DNA of 64,000 nt from positions 64,712,364 to 64,776,363 of the forward strand of contig CM060980.1 of the NCBI GenBank assembly GCA_030765065.1. Direction: 5' to 3'. Position numbers and translations under genes: made by a program. Below, piece after piece: positions 13,273 through 25,745 of the stretch. Source of the DNA: Deroplatys truncata (taxonomy: Eukaryota; Arthropoda; Insecta; Mantodea; Mantidae). The stretch's first letter is position 1; the number at the start of each line of letters is the position of its first letter. A model generated the notes under the pieces. The model was not told where the DNA came from. It searched no databases and saw nothing but the letters and a program-made list of their open reading frames with translations.

Positions 13273-15308
13273 CACAAGTATGTTAGGTTTTAGGAAGCAA
13301 GACCATGGAGGTGTATTTAAATAAGACCAAGGAAAAATGGTTAAGGAAAGTAAAAAGAAGATTATATCAAACAATTCCTAATCAGATTCTTTGTTCAACA
13401 GTTTAACCACAAATGCTGAAGATTTCAGCAAAATTGGTTGAGATTTTCATCACGTGGAGCAATTTGAATATTGCAAGGCGCTGAAAAAATGCATTGGAGA
13501 AAAATACATTTCAAAATTATAGGTAGTAAGCAGTAAAATTCTTGTGCAATAAATTTTAAATTTCTGAACTCCTTAAATATTACAGCTATTGGAATGCTGA
13601 AAGCAGAATATGAAACTGGAAAGCACAAACAGAATGTAATACTAAAAATCTGAAGAGAGACTTTTTGACCACTTTTGGACAAAATTTCACAGATGGATTA
13701 ACTTAAGAAGCATGTTATAACTAAGGTCCCATATATTATGCTGTATATTGCATCTGACGACATATTCCCTATATGTGAGATAGTTGATGCCGTCTCCAAT
13801 TCATTGATGAATCTGCTGCCGGCTGCTACAGTGGTGAGCTATAGGATCTTTCTCCGCGCGTTGGTAGGTATGAGACACCAGTTCAGTTGACTGATAAATT
13901 ATATGGAGCTATCTGAAGCGAGCTGCCGACAGTTTCAGGATGGAGAAATTTTTAGCTGTTTCTGAATCTTAACGCGAGAAAACTTTAACTATTGAGGTAT
14001 CAAGAAATTTACGGCTTAAAATAACTGCTTCCGTAATAACAGTGAGAAGCATAAGTTGCCGTGAATCGCTGAAATGCTAAACGGTGAATCCCCTTGCGTT
14101 TACCACCAAGTACATGAAAACCCTAGGTCCGTCTTTAGACGCTATGGACTGCCAATAATGGATCACAGCAAAATACATCTGCAAAATGTAAAAGACTGTA
14201 AGACCCTAATTTTAGAAATAAACGCTCCTTTTTCAAATTAAGTCCTGCCTACTTCATGACTACCCCACCAAAGTTCCTACGTTACATGTTATCAAACCTT
14301 AAGCTCTTATTTGCATCCGAAACAACGTTTATTCCTTGACTTACTAAATTCTAAAAATTATTTTCTTTTCTAATTTCAGAACTTTTATACGTGCATTTTC
14401 ATGCAACTCTCTGATTTCTAAACGTACTGAGTTCTAATTACCTGAATCTTGAGCTAATGGGTTTCTTATTGACCGAGTTCACGGAACACCTAATTGCCTC
14501 AGCTATTGACTTCTAATTAATGACTCCTTGTCCATTGAGAGAATTGTAACTATACATTGATTTTAATGTATGAAAACAATTTATTATAATTATTTATCCA
14601 TCCCCGTATCATGTCTTTATAGAGTTATTAATCAGACAAGTCAATAATTCCGGTATCACTTCATGGGTTTTGATTTCGCATCAGTGCATTTCTGACAATG
14701 GAATTTACTTTCCTCTCTTGACCAGTTTTTCTCTGGTACACATGTCAAAACTAGCTGTAGCCCCTGCTCTGACAAGCTGTCAGTGAGGTTAAGATAAACT
14801 CGACAAAGCGCAGGATCCCACTTCACAAGCGATGAACACATCACTTTAGGCGTGACATTAGCGTTTTATTGGCTTAGTTTCGCCTGGCCAATTTCGAGAT
14901 CCTATCAAACTGAAATAAAAACACTATTGCTTTTTGACCACGACCAATATTTTCATCATTGGCACAGCAATTAAAACATCAATAACCAAAAACTGCCAGA
15001 TTGAGAAGTATTTGAATAATGAGCTGTCATATTGTTTTTGATTCTGTTTAACGCAAATGAAATTTAAAACAACTATCCTTTATTGTTATTTAAATATTAA
15101 CAGTTCAACAAACCAACAAATCGCCATCTGTGTTATACATCAATAGAAAGAACTTGCTCTCAACAATCCAATAGACTTAATACTGATTGCTGAATATAAT
15201 TCAAAGTTTAAAAGCTAAATGTAGAAGCGTTTTATAAGCACAACGTACCTCACGCTCTCATTTGTTTGATGTTTATTTGGAAAGAAGATGCATGCTTCAT
15301 TGTGCTCA
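13273..15308. other. AT-rich intergenic DNA
   Basis: No gene or known repeat was recognised. Slightly GC-richer segments lie at about 13,790-13,960 and 14,650-14,870; the latter contains a 62-codon minus-strand frame with several cysteines but no recognisable domain. Confidence 0.5.
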
Positions 15309-16476
15309 ATTATAATCGGACAGGGGTTTTAGTAAGTAAACCAGCAAGTTAGAAACGCACCGAGAGTTAGTGGCGAGGGAAGGTGGAGGCGAATGTGACC
15401 AAGTAATCTTCTCTGTAAATAAATATGAATAGTTGAAGGCACTGCACTCTGCTTCAAAAGCAGGTAAATCAGGATTATGGATAATCGGAGGAAAACAATA
15501 TACAGAGGTACCTTCAGCTATTGTTGGTGTGCACTAAAGTTTCTTCATTATTTAATTAAGATATTAATATACAGAAATCGGAGTTACATTGACTTTTCTG
15601 TTACATCGTGAGTTTAACAACATACAATAATGTATTACATGGAACATAAATCGCATGCGATTATCACGCAGACAGTTGTTATATTTTAAAAAACTACGTT
15701 CCATATCATCGACATAGTAGGAGCAAATAAAGAACGAAATTTCATATATTGCTGGAGATTCCCAACTTCCCTAACGCGTCCCTCGTTTCACACTTTTCTG
15801 CGTACCCTGAATTCTTCTCTAGAATACCTTTAAGCTTTTTGTCACTCTTCCCTTAAAGCTGCAGCTTTATACCTTACTCAGTGTTTCTGAAACCTGTACT
15901 ATTGCCACAAGAGCTTCTGAAATTTTTAGCTTAAGTGCAAATACATATGTTATCGTAGTTCAGTATTACTGCAACTATTCTGAATATATGAAAGATCTAG
16001 AAACAAAGCTGGTGAAATTATTTCCTTCACTGCACGTATAGAGGCATTTTTCTATCGTCAAAAACTTTAATTACATTACCAACTTCGTTGTAACATTGAG
16101 CGTATTACATTGCAGCCTGCAGTAATGTCCCCCACCGAATTATTGGTTATTAGCTAAGGGAAATCTAGTTCCGTCCCCTTAAATATTTTGATTTCAGATG
16201 GTTGTACCGAAGGTTTCCTCTGCCGAATTCCGCCACAAACGATGTTAATTGTGATGATAGTTTTGATGTGTGATTATTTTTTACTTTAGGCATATTAATT
16301 GTCACAGTTCTCCACTGGTTTGTATGCAGCGAATAAATGGAACAGTCGCAACGAAACCGGGTGTTATGAAGAGAAGGGGAGGAAAATGTGCGTCACAATA
16401 TCTGATGTCACCTACACCCCGTGCGGTAACACCATTGCTCTGTTTACTTACTAAAACCCCTCCGCCTGATTATAAT
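15309..16476. mobile_element. hAT-like non-autonomous DNA transposon with 8-bp target duplication
   Basis: The 8-mer ATTATAAT occurs at 15,309-15,316 and 16,469-16,476. Just inside, the left end reads CGGACAGGGGTTTTAGTAAG and the right end, reverse complemented, reads CAGGCGGAGGGGTTTTAGTA; the match continues through GTAAAC, about 20 paired bases. An 8-bp duplication and a CAGG-type end are typical of hAT elements. The 1,152-bp interior has no recognisable transposase, so it is a non-autonomous or degraded copy. The duplication is itself palindromic, so part of it could be terminal repeat. Confidence 0.7.
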
Positions 16477-18035
16477 TTATGGTAGATTGAAACCCTTTAT
16501 GTGTCTTAAACGTATAACATAAAACTGATTTGCCATCACGAATCACTGCAAAACAGCAGTTCTCTAATACGACTGAGGATGGTTAAATCGTCACAAAGCA
16601 TTACATTTAAGTTGAGTTTTCAATTTACTCTCCACCTGCCTTTTCTTTTTTTGCAATGAAATATTACATATTTTGGTTTAGATGTTTATCTCCTTTACTA
16701 ACCCTAAATATAAGCAAAATATAAGAATATTAAGTATCCCTAAATGAGATTAAGAAGGCGCCCAAGAATGTGAATTGTGGTGTTACGTTACACATTCGCC
16801 ATAATACATATAAAGTTTTCATAAAGGATAGCTGGATTAGGTATTCATGTCGAAATATTACTGTAAATGTTGTTATAAGCATCGTACTTAATTTTCAGAC
16901 ACTCTCAGACGAGACGTTTTCAAATTTAAATGGTGAACGCCCATTGCAATCCACAATGATTTATATCTAAAATAGCAAGCAAACAAAATATTAAAAGATG
17001 GTCTACTTAATGACAATTTCATGAATAATCTAGGAAAATGCTGTGGTACTATCTCTATTGTTCAATTTTCTGATACTCGCGCCAAATTCTAGAAGCAGTC
17101 TCTAGTTTGTTCAACTTTAAGACGCAAATACTTGGACATACTCCTTGCCTCCCCTCTCAATGCAACGAGCACTCTTAGACAACTGGAAAGAAAGGCAGTG
17201 GTTGAGCGGTTTTAAGGCGTCTTTGATGCCATGAATTAAACTGTTGAATTTGTAACTGAATGCGCAGAATATTATATTGCCTTAATATAACTTCATACTT
17301 GAACCGATTCCCCAAGTTTTTTTCTAAATGCAATGTTTAAAAAACATGTTTCCTAAATATACAGTTTTTCCTAACTCATATTTCCTGAATTTATTTTCTT
17401 AGACACCGATTTTTAACACCGGTTCCTAACATATATTATTCTTTAATTTTATTCCTAATTCCTTCGTTCAAACATAACATTCTTAACAAGAAAATTCCCT
17501 AAAAATTACCAAATTATGATTATAGTGTTTATTTATTATTGGTAACTGCGTTATATTATTATGGGCATTTATTTCCAAAGTTGTAGGGCTTATTTATTGT
17601 TCTTCGTTATTTGTTATGGTAACAAACATTTTGAAGTATAATCAGAATTACAACTTATTCCTTTTATTTTTTAATATTTTAGTTAGTTGTGCTAAGTAAT
17701 TTACACATTCGGTATCTGTTGGGATTGGCCCTTGTCATTTTTCCCCAGATTTCCGATATTACATTCTGAGTCATATCTCTTACATTCTTAAATTCTACAA
17801 TTTTTCTCACCCTCCCTTTTTTCACATACTATTTTCAAGTTCTCCCAACTTCTCATTTCCAGTTCCTTCTCACATTCCATAAACGTTGTCCTAAACCTCT
17901 TACCTGAGATCTAAAAACCGATCTACAAACACTTTATTTAGTTTTACAACGCTATTATTCTTTAGCCATTTCTCTCTAATAAACATTATCTTCCTTTACG
18001 TACCATCATGTGTTTTAACTTATACCTTAACATGT
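16477..18035. other. AT-rich intergenic DNA
   Basis: No gene was recognised. From about 17,290 to 17,960 the + strand is pyrimidine-rich with many scattered TTCCTAA and TTCTTA words, possibly a decayed low-complexity tract next to the coding relic downstream. Confidence 0.5.
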
Positions 18036-18463
18036 GTGGGATGCAAAATTGTGTGGAAACAAGTAGTGGATGGGTTAGTGTATTATAAAACTCGAATCTG
18101 TACAGCAAATGTCAGTGAGAGAGACATTGTCTTTTTAGAGCAAATGTCAATCTATGAGAATGTCAAAAATGCAAACAAAAGAGGAACGAACTGGAATCAG
18201 GATTTTGAAAGGAATTGAAAAATCACCTCTCATACGCCCGCCCAACAGAAAAGAAGCAAAGGCAGAAAAAGGCACATAGCAGCTTAAACGAAAATCAGAA
18301 GAAAGACCTGAAATAGCTCCTACACAAAGATTGCGTATGTGATTGAGAAGTGTCCTGTCAGAAGTACTAAGCTGCTTGCCAGACCGGGAAATTTTTAAGA
18401 GCAACATTGGCGAGAACAAAGACGTGAGCAGACTGCCAAATCCATCGACTTTACGGCACCTTC
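18036..18463 (+). pseudogene. FLYWCH/MULE-like coding relic
   Basis: A first frame (18,036-18,218) carries WKQVVDGLVYYKTRICTANV, which resembles the strand and chelating region of a FLYWCH finger without its full Cys/His set. After a frame change, the segment from 18,229 reads PPNRKEAKAEK, then QLKRKSEERPEIAPTQRLR, then SEVLSCLPDRE, then LPNPSTLRHL. This order resembles the region after the finger in insect FLYWCH proteins and FLYWCH-bearing Mutator-like transposons. Two in-frame stops (TAG after EKGT, TGA after RLRM) and the frame change make it non-functional. No transposase core was found nearby, so I cannot say whether it came from a transposon or a host paralogue. Confidence 0.55.
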
Positions 18464-20947
18464 ATTCATTACAGTTTTAGGACAACTTATACACGCACAA
18501 AAACGCAAACACAAATTGAAGCATTGTTTATAAACAAGTAAAGAAACACGGAAAGGAAACCACTAGTTTATAGATTTAAAACAGATAAAAATAAACATGT
18601 GGTTGTGTTGTGTCGTTTATACGCCGCAGATGTTTTCGAGTTGATCTATAGAACTACGGATTTTCTTTAATTTCAGAAGAAGGGCTGCAAATTCCCTATT
18701 GTGGTAAGTAGGAAACACATGTGTGACATTCCATTTCAAATCGTCCCTAAATAGAAGGAAAAATCGACCTTGTATTTTTTTTAAACGAAACGAAACTTTT
18801 TGTATTTGTAGGCAAGCCCGATGCAATGCTTTATGCAAACTCTTAACATTTAGAACATTTTTGCAATTAAAACAGTTCAAATGTATAGCATCTTCCTAAA
18901 ATTTCCAACTTAAAGCTGTAATATCTTTGAAACCCTTAATCTAATTATTTCAATCGAGCTTTATTTTGATTCTCCAAAATTTAATCTCATATTGATAAGC
19001 AAACATGTTCTTATTTTTATTTAAGTGAAGAATTTTCTATTTTTACAAGTGTAGGCGGTTACAGATTAAGAAACACAATTTAATACAAATGGTTTGATTC
19101 CCTAATTTAAACACAATCAAATATATATTTTACTGTAATGGTTACTGATAAAGTTTGGTGTAAATTAATTAAAGAAGTAAATTACTCTACGTGCTCATGC
19201 TTGTTTTGACCTGAAGGTTAGGAGGCAAGCTGCTGTGCATGGTTAAACAATGACGCTTACTAAGCATTATGCAGTTCTGAGTATTTCCTCACAGATTCAC
19301 GGAGCACTTGGTGATGATCGTGCATCAACTACGTAAATCGCTGCGTTTATTCTCTTTTTGTGTTATAACTATGAACAGCCAAACATAACCACTTTACCAG
19401 CATTGATGATTTCTCTTAATGACCTTTTGAATTATTCTTAATCTAATATTTTAGGTTTATAAAAATCCGGAGACGCCTAAAATAAGCAAAAAACTCTATA
19501 CAGATTTTTGTGAGTACTATAAAAATAATTAATATATTTTGTAATGAAATGCGGACTTTTATCTACAAAATCAGATTTGGTGCAATATTCTGAAATAAAG
19601 GATTCCGGAGCTATGCGAACATAAAATGCATCAAAATGAATTAATACATACATTCATCGTTCAATAAAGTGTGTTTTAGATGCTAATATTTCATAAGTAT
19701 GCTTTCCTTAGTAGATTATTAATAGGAAAAATTACAACGAAAACAAAAAAATGCGAGTTTTTTTGTGCTTCGATTTCACATGGGATGTCCCATGTTTTAT
19801 TTCTGAACCAGGGCAGCAGCGTTCACTCCCTCCGCTGCGTAATCCCCCCCACCTCTGAATTGTAGGTGGACTCCAACACGCTTTGAAGCCATACAGCAGC
19901 AAAGTCTGCTATTTTCACCAGTTCAAGGATAGATTGTCACTTCCTATGATCATACTCGTTATGATTCATTGGAAGCAAATTTATTAAGAGTTTATTTTTT
20001 TGCGCAGACTTCTTTGTACCACAAAAAATGCGTGTTCGTTAAAAGAAACCCTGAATTAAAAATATTAATAAGTATTATAATACCTTAACAATATGGACCT
20101 AAAAACATTTTCTTGTGTCTTAAAAAACGGCATTCCATTATAATATCAGAACACAGACTTTAGTGCACTATACATCTGCTTCATTGGCTAATCAACTATG
20201 GTGCATACTGTGAACTGCACTCTGCTTCAGTAGGACTTTACTTTAATTTTGAGTACCTCTGTGCAATTTAATTACTTTCTGTTATCGACTATACACAACC
20301 CTACTATCTGCTGAAAATGTTTAGTTCAGTTAACGCTGTATTTAGCCATAGTTCAGACTTAAAGGAACCTAATAATATACTTACGCCAGCAAAAAATCAA
20401 ATGTGTCAAAAAGTAGGTATTTATTGCATACTTACTATTCATTTTTCATTCTGCATTAATCCTAAGGAATTAATATTGGGGAAATGGTTTAAATATTCTT
20501 ATTATTTAAAAGAGCTGTTAGAAGTTGCACACCCTTATTCAGAAGTTTAAAAATACTTATATTAAAGAATATATTTATAACTCTTTACTTTTTATGAAGG
20601 TTAACTTAAATAATTTCGACATTCAATCTCAGCTTCAAAAATATCTTACTCTTAATTTTCTGTTTGTTGCACCCAATGTAAGATCATTAAAACTCAGTGG
20701 TTCCTGCCAATGCTATAGATATGTTTAATCAATTGCCTAGGGATGCCCACTTCATTGGCTTAAATACCTTTAAGCGCGTTTTAAAAAGCTGCTAATTGAC
20801 CATCCCTTTTATAACATTAGGAAGTTTTTAACTGCAATATAGATGTTTGTATTTTAACGCCGTCTTTTTACTATTGTTCATAATATCTTGTGGAATTTTA
20901 TGAAAAGTATATAAATACTAAATACCACTACTTCTTTAACGGATTAC
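18464..20947. other. AT-rich intergenic DNA
   Basis: No gene or repeat copy was recognised. Frames of 60-90 codons exist on both strands but contain no recognisable motif. Confidence 0.55.
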
Positions 20948-21155
20948 CCTTCTCCTTGTAGGACTTAAACCCTCAAGGACTTATAAGCCAATGCCTTGGG
21001 TCAGTAGCCTGTCGGGATCATAGCATATCCAGGATGGGTGATCAGCCCAATGCCTGTATGGCGGCAAAGAAGAAGGAAATGAAATGTAGTGACAAAAGGG
21101 ATGATAGGAAAATCGCGGATGAAATTAACCAAACCAACATTCGCCTAGCGATCAA
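20948..21155 (-). mobile_element. SINE body fragment, family S1
   Basis: In reverse complement this contains GGCGAATGTTGGTTTGG and TTGTCACTACATTTCATTTC, matching the S1 copy at 53.3-53.7 kb, followed by CAGGCATTGGGCTGATCACC and a TAAGTCCT-containing tail, matching the S1 copy at 49.9 kb. It therefore links those two copies into one family. The tRNA-like head is missing, so it is truncated at its 5' end. Confidence 0.65.
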
Positions 21156-22795
21156 GAAAATTAGAAACTAAATACTAAAATACTATAAACTATTTTGGTT
21201 GCATTATCTTGAAAGTACATTCTATAATTTGGATCGTTATTAAAAATGATTGTGATATTGTGGCGTATTAATAATTTGGGGGGTTTCCATTGTCATTACC
21301 AGACATGTTGTTGTTTTCGTGACATCACTCCTGGCTGGGAGTTTTGCTAGCCACGAGTGGTGGGGATATAGCATATGTCTTGCTGAGTAGTCTGAGAAAA
21401 GCGGATCGCGCGTGCAAGCCGGCTTTTGGATCGGTGGATATCCCCCTCACCTTTCATATTTTAATAATGTAAGAACCCCAAACGGTTGGGAAATAAATCT
21501 AGGAATATGTAAGTAGAGTTGTGTTATGGATTTTGTACAGTGAAAAACTCACGCCTTATTTTTAACCTCCACACCATGTTTTGGTCCTCCGCGGTCAAGT
21601 GAGTATACATCCCCTAAATGCATGTGCTGGTACTAAAAATTAATTTAATTTTTCATGTGAAACTTTAGGTCTCTACCCAGTATGCAGTAATATCCGCCCT
21701 TGAATAATAAGTTGGATTTAAGAGGATGTAAATGACACAAACATAACTTTCAAACAGCAATGTACATAATAATAAAATAGATTATTATAAATTTATATAA
21801 ATTATTATAATGAGTGTCTCTTAACAAATGATATTCACCCACCAGGTAGCTTCTGGTGTATCGCTTTGAAACGATGAATTGTGAAGAACTTAATCCGATC
21901 GAATCTAAGCAGCGCATTGGCAGGGTATCTTGGAGAAGGCGAACAGCCTGTGTGTGTGTAACTCAAGAGTTAATTACCCGGTGCCTGCAAACGGCACGAT
22001 TTTCCAGTTCTACTTCTTCGCTTGCTAGATCTTATCTATCTCAATTAGTACTACACACACTTGATAGGCTTTTATCATGTATGCAATTTCACTTGCACAA
22101 CAGGTGATCGGCCTTGGCCATGAAGTTCCCTGAAAGTGTTTTTAACTAAAAACAAATACAACAACAATGGAAACGTAAATAAATAAATGGAATTGAAACA
22201 AAAGCTACTTATAACAAGTACTGAAAAAGCATGATGTAATTGAAATTTCTAAAGTTGTCAAACCCTACAAATATGATGAAATTAGTATTTTGCATGTAAA
22301 CTTGAATGAACATGCGTCCTAAATAATTTTCGGATGCCTAGTTTTCGAGCGAGATATATAGAAAAATTCAGGTAAAACCTGGAAAGTAACGCAATGCTTG
22401 AAAATGTCCATTTTATGTAATCTTACCAAAGTTAAATTTTGCATGATAAAGGAAATCCTCTATAGCGCTAATGCTACTAGAAATGGTTGTGCCTTTGAAT
22501 TATGCACGAGTTGCATACAACACTTCATGGATCACATGGATTTATTATAAAAGTCGAAGCCAAATTTGAAGTCGTTTAAACATAAGTTCCCATTTCTAAC
22601 CGCAACTGAATAAAAAGGCACTGTTACTCAAAGGTTTGAAATTTTGCAACCTAAGTGGAAATTAACACTGGAATCAAGTATGATTGCATATCGTGTCAAT
22701 ATATTACGTCATTTATATGGTTGGAATGTCTTAAACACGATTTTAAGACCATCAACACATGGATAAAGAAGATTTTCTATTTTCAGAAAAAAACA
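21156..22795. other. Intergenic DNA, no recognised gene
   Basis: GC-richer patches at 21,290-21,460 and 21,840-22,130 do not match the repeats found here. The second contains an 83-codon frame with no recognisable domain. Confidence 0.5.
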
Positions 22796-23670
22796 ATCTG
22801 ATGTGTTACACTCACATGACTTTCTCTACTCTTGTACAAACTATTTTTACAAACGCTTATTCTCCATCTACTTCATGTTAATCGAGATAAACATTTCCAG
22901 ACTCTATCTTATTGCTAATTTTCTTGTAGATGTAAGGGGAATATATATTTACAAGGGCAATATAGAAATACAGTAGCCTTTAAGCATCGACATATCTCTT
23001 AATAGCTGGTTGCTAGGTGCAGCACCATTCCCTTTCCCACAGATTAATACTCTTTGCATATCCAAGACAAAAAAATGAATAACGAATTCCCATTTGAGAA
23101 AATAAATATTGAAAAATTTAAGGGAATAACAAGCAATATCTCGAAAATGGTTCACTCAACAAAAAAATGTATATGACATAAATTGTGTATTTTAACGCGA
23201 TCTACATTTTTTGTGTAGTAAACTTTTGTCTATCTCTTATGGTTTACCAGTTATCCAAAAGTCGTTCACAATGAAGAATACTTATGGAGACATTCCCAGA
23301 AAATTCAATATATAGGTTTTATTTGTCATAAAAATATCTTAAACATATGATATTTTAATCAAAATCGTTAGAGCCATTTTTGAGAAAATTAAAATTTTCG
23401 AAAAATCTTGCATGTAATGGGTAATCTGGGGTGGGGGGATTTTCTTGAAAACCTTCGTGTCGCATCTCTGGAAGATACTGAACCTAAATGCCAAGTTTGG
23501 TGTTTATCCGACTGTTCGTTTCTGAGTTATGTTGTTCACAGACACACAGACACACACACGGACATGTTTCCATGGGGTCTGAAAACATGTATTTCCGGTG
23601 AAATCTCGGTATCGATTTTTTGGGTGGAATACAATACTTTCCCTACTTACTATACGTAGTAGAGAAAGTA
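22796..23670 (+). repeat. R880 interspersed repeat, near-complete copy
   Basis: It begins ATCTGATGTGTTACACTCAC next to an A-rich flank and ends GTAGTAGAGAAAGTA followed by AAAA. It shows every family hallmark: a 5' hairpin (ATGTG/CACAT), ACTTTCTCTAC near the start complementary to the last 11 bases, an internal CACACAGACACACAC tract about 140 bases from the 3' end, and a terminal hairpin. It is strongly similar to the 28.9 kb copy, so both are relatively young. Short frames of similar sequence recur in several copies, but only because the copies are alike; no coding signature is seen. Confidence 0.9.
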
Positions 23671-24474
23671 AAAATTAGGATACCATTTAAAATCTTCAAA
23701 TCAATGAAAATACTTGTGTCGATTACTTAACTGGCTCGGTTGTTTTTAAACGATAGATTAATTAATCCTGTTGTGTACGCGTCTCGTTGGTTTATTAGCT
23801 TGCACCAGATCGGTTAGAAAAAATTGTATTAAAGAGCTGTTGCAAGGCTGTACATGGTCTACTGTTGCATGCACTTTCTCTGCTGTCAGGATTATTACAC
23901 TCTATAACTTGCATTGACCTTTACTTTTCTGAAAATAGTAGCGTCTCATGTAATTCTACCACATAAAAATACACATAACATACCTAAAACATAATAAAGC
24001 AAATGAAGTGTATTCCGGTACAAGTGCGGTAAGTGCATCATTGGAGGACGAGGAAGGGTTTGAAAATACGAGACTAAGTCGAGTACTTTATATTTGCCAG
24101 ATTCACCAATGCACGTACTGCTTGTGTATTTTTTTATTAAAGTTTATTTAAGGTCGCTTTAACCATGTTGAACTATTTTTTGACGATAAAGAATAATAGA
24201 AATAGTACTTATAGCAAAATAAAATTAATTACTAACAACTGTTGAACATGGTGGTTCCGATTATCCTTGCCTGGTTACGACTTAAAAAAATTAATAACAG
24301 TAACTCATACTTATCTCATGCATGAATTAAATATAAAGTAAATATTTAAAAAATAAAAGCGTGGCAAAGAACCAGGTAAGATTTGTATGGTAAAATTAAA
24401 CCATCAAATATGATTATATTTCATGTCTGAAATACTATTTATATCAAAAGTAAGATGATTTAATATAGTTCATG
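23671..24474. other. AT-rich intergenic DNA
   Basis: Nothing recognisable on either strand. Confidence 0.6.
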
Positions 24475-24810
24475 TACAGTCCGGTGCAAAAAACGTGCTG
24501 ATGCTTTTGGTTTCCTATAGTGTTTTTCTTTATTTAATGCTGGCAGAATACCCTTATCAGTCATGTTCAACACTACTGAGATGTGCTAATTTCTGGTTTG
24601 AACAAAGTGAGTTGCGAAAGGGGTGGTGGGAAACGGAAGCATTTTACCTGAATGGTAGCAAGGTACTCGCCAGACAAAATCTGTGCATTTATTATTATTT
24701 GATGATGTCAAAATCTGGCACTCAAACCCTACCCAACGAAAAGTGGTCGATTTGCGGCTCAGGAGCGAAAGAAGGGAGGGGATATGACAAACATTGTGTG
24801 ATGAGAGATG

Positions 24811-24842
24811 TATGGATGGATGGATGGATGGATGGACGGATG
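24811..24842 (+). repeat. (TGGA)n microsatellite
   Basis: Seven near-perfect TGGA units with one C substitution near the end. Confidence 0.95.
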
Positions 24843-25031
24843 CATATTTTTATCTTGTATAGCTTACGAGCCACAAGAGTAATATACAATTACAACTTTA
24901 GTAAAAATTAAGTAACGCAATCATGGGTGCACAATTTAATTACAAGTGATTTATAAAGTGTAATTCATGAAGCGATTGGATAAAATTGGCTTGTAAACAA
25001 TGCCCCTTTTTCTTGTCTCTTTATACGTCAT

Positions 25032-25280
25032 TTGAATAGAACAAAGGATGTGGACAATAAACCGAAAATTATTGCCCTTAATGAGCAAAGTTATAGCGCA
25101 GCGAGGAGCTATGGAGTATCTCCAAAAAGAGCGTCAAGTTGGTGGAAGAAATACCACGAATATGGCTACTTGATACGCAAACCATGTAGCGTATTTGATT
25201 ATAAACACATAACACAGTGGCACCAGAAGCTTCAAAGGCATATCACATCGGGATATAAAGCAAAATTAAAGGACATGTGA
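25032..25280 (+). pseudogene. Helix-turn-helix relic of a Tc1-type transposase
   Basis: The 82-codon frame contains KPKIIALNEQSYSAARSYGV, then SPKRASSWWKKYHEYGYLIR. This matches in outline the first helix-turn-helix of Tc1-like transposases (IIALHEQG..., GVS...V..W..KY.E.G.L). It ends at a stop after KLKDM without reaching a catalytic core. The position inside the TA-flanked element supports the call. The similarity is short and judged by eye, so a chance resemblance is possible. Confidence 0.4.
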
Positions 25281-25371
25281 AGAAAACAGTTTGACAAATA
25301 AAGTTTATAGGCGAGATTAAAAAAATATTTTACTTTGAATAACTCATTTAATAGATCAGGCCATTATGGGG

Positions 25372-25374
<3 letters not shown>

Positions 25375-25402
<28 letters not shown>
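25375..25402 (+). repeat. (TTA)n microsatellite
   Basis: About nine uninterrupted TTA/ATT units. Confidence 0.95.
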
Positions 25403-25649
25403 CTTGTATTAATAATAATTGTTTACAAAGCAACAAGAACAACAGACAAATTGGTTTTGAATTACAAAATATCAAAAGCAAGCATGGTAAGGAACTGAGT
25501 TATACGAAATGAACCACATAAAACGAAAAGGCATTTCCTCACTACTTGAAAAGGGTTGGCAAACCTCCTTTACATTCCTTTTCTTACAAAACTCTTGGTA
25601 ATGAAATTTATTTATGAGTATACTAATTCTAAAATAAATATGGAAAGGT

Positions 25650-25745
25650 CGAATCAAAATAAAAAATTCAGTGCCATAGTTCGGATTCAAACCATTGATC
25701 TTCACCTTCCCGTACCGTTGCTCTGCCATCTGAGCTGTGATGTCG
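25650..25745 (-). mobile_element. tRNA-headed SINE fragment, family S5
   Basis: The reverse complement reads AGCTCAGATGGCAGAGCAAC (A box) and GGTTTGAATCC (B box), followed by ATGGCACTGAATTTTTTA. The same head-plus-TGGCATTGAATTTTT arrangement occurs at 55.06-55.14 kb, so these are two copies of one family. The body downstream is not delimited. Confidence 0.6.

Noticed and set aside
22949-23155. Recurring minus-strand frame MNHFRDIACYSL... in two places
   Set aside because: Again R880 sequence (22.8 and 28.9 kb copies), not maintained in older copies.
23408-23659. Recurring frame with GWGDFLENLRVASLEDTEPK in several places
   Set aside because: It is the translation of the R880 repeat. It recurs because the copies are similar; diverged copies do not preserve the frame.
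24495-24911. 138-codon open frame
   Set aside because: It runs into a (TGGA)n microsatellite, has no recognisable domain and lies inside a Tc1-like relic.
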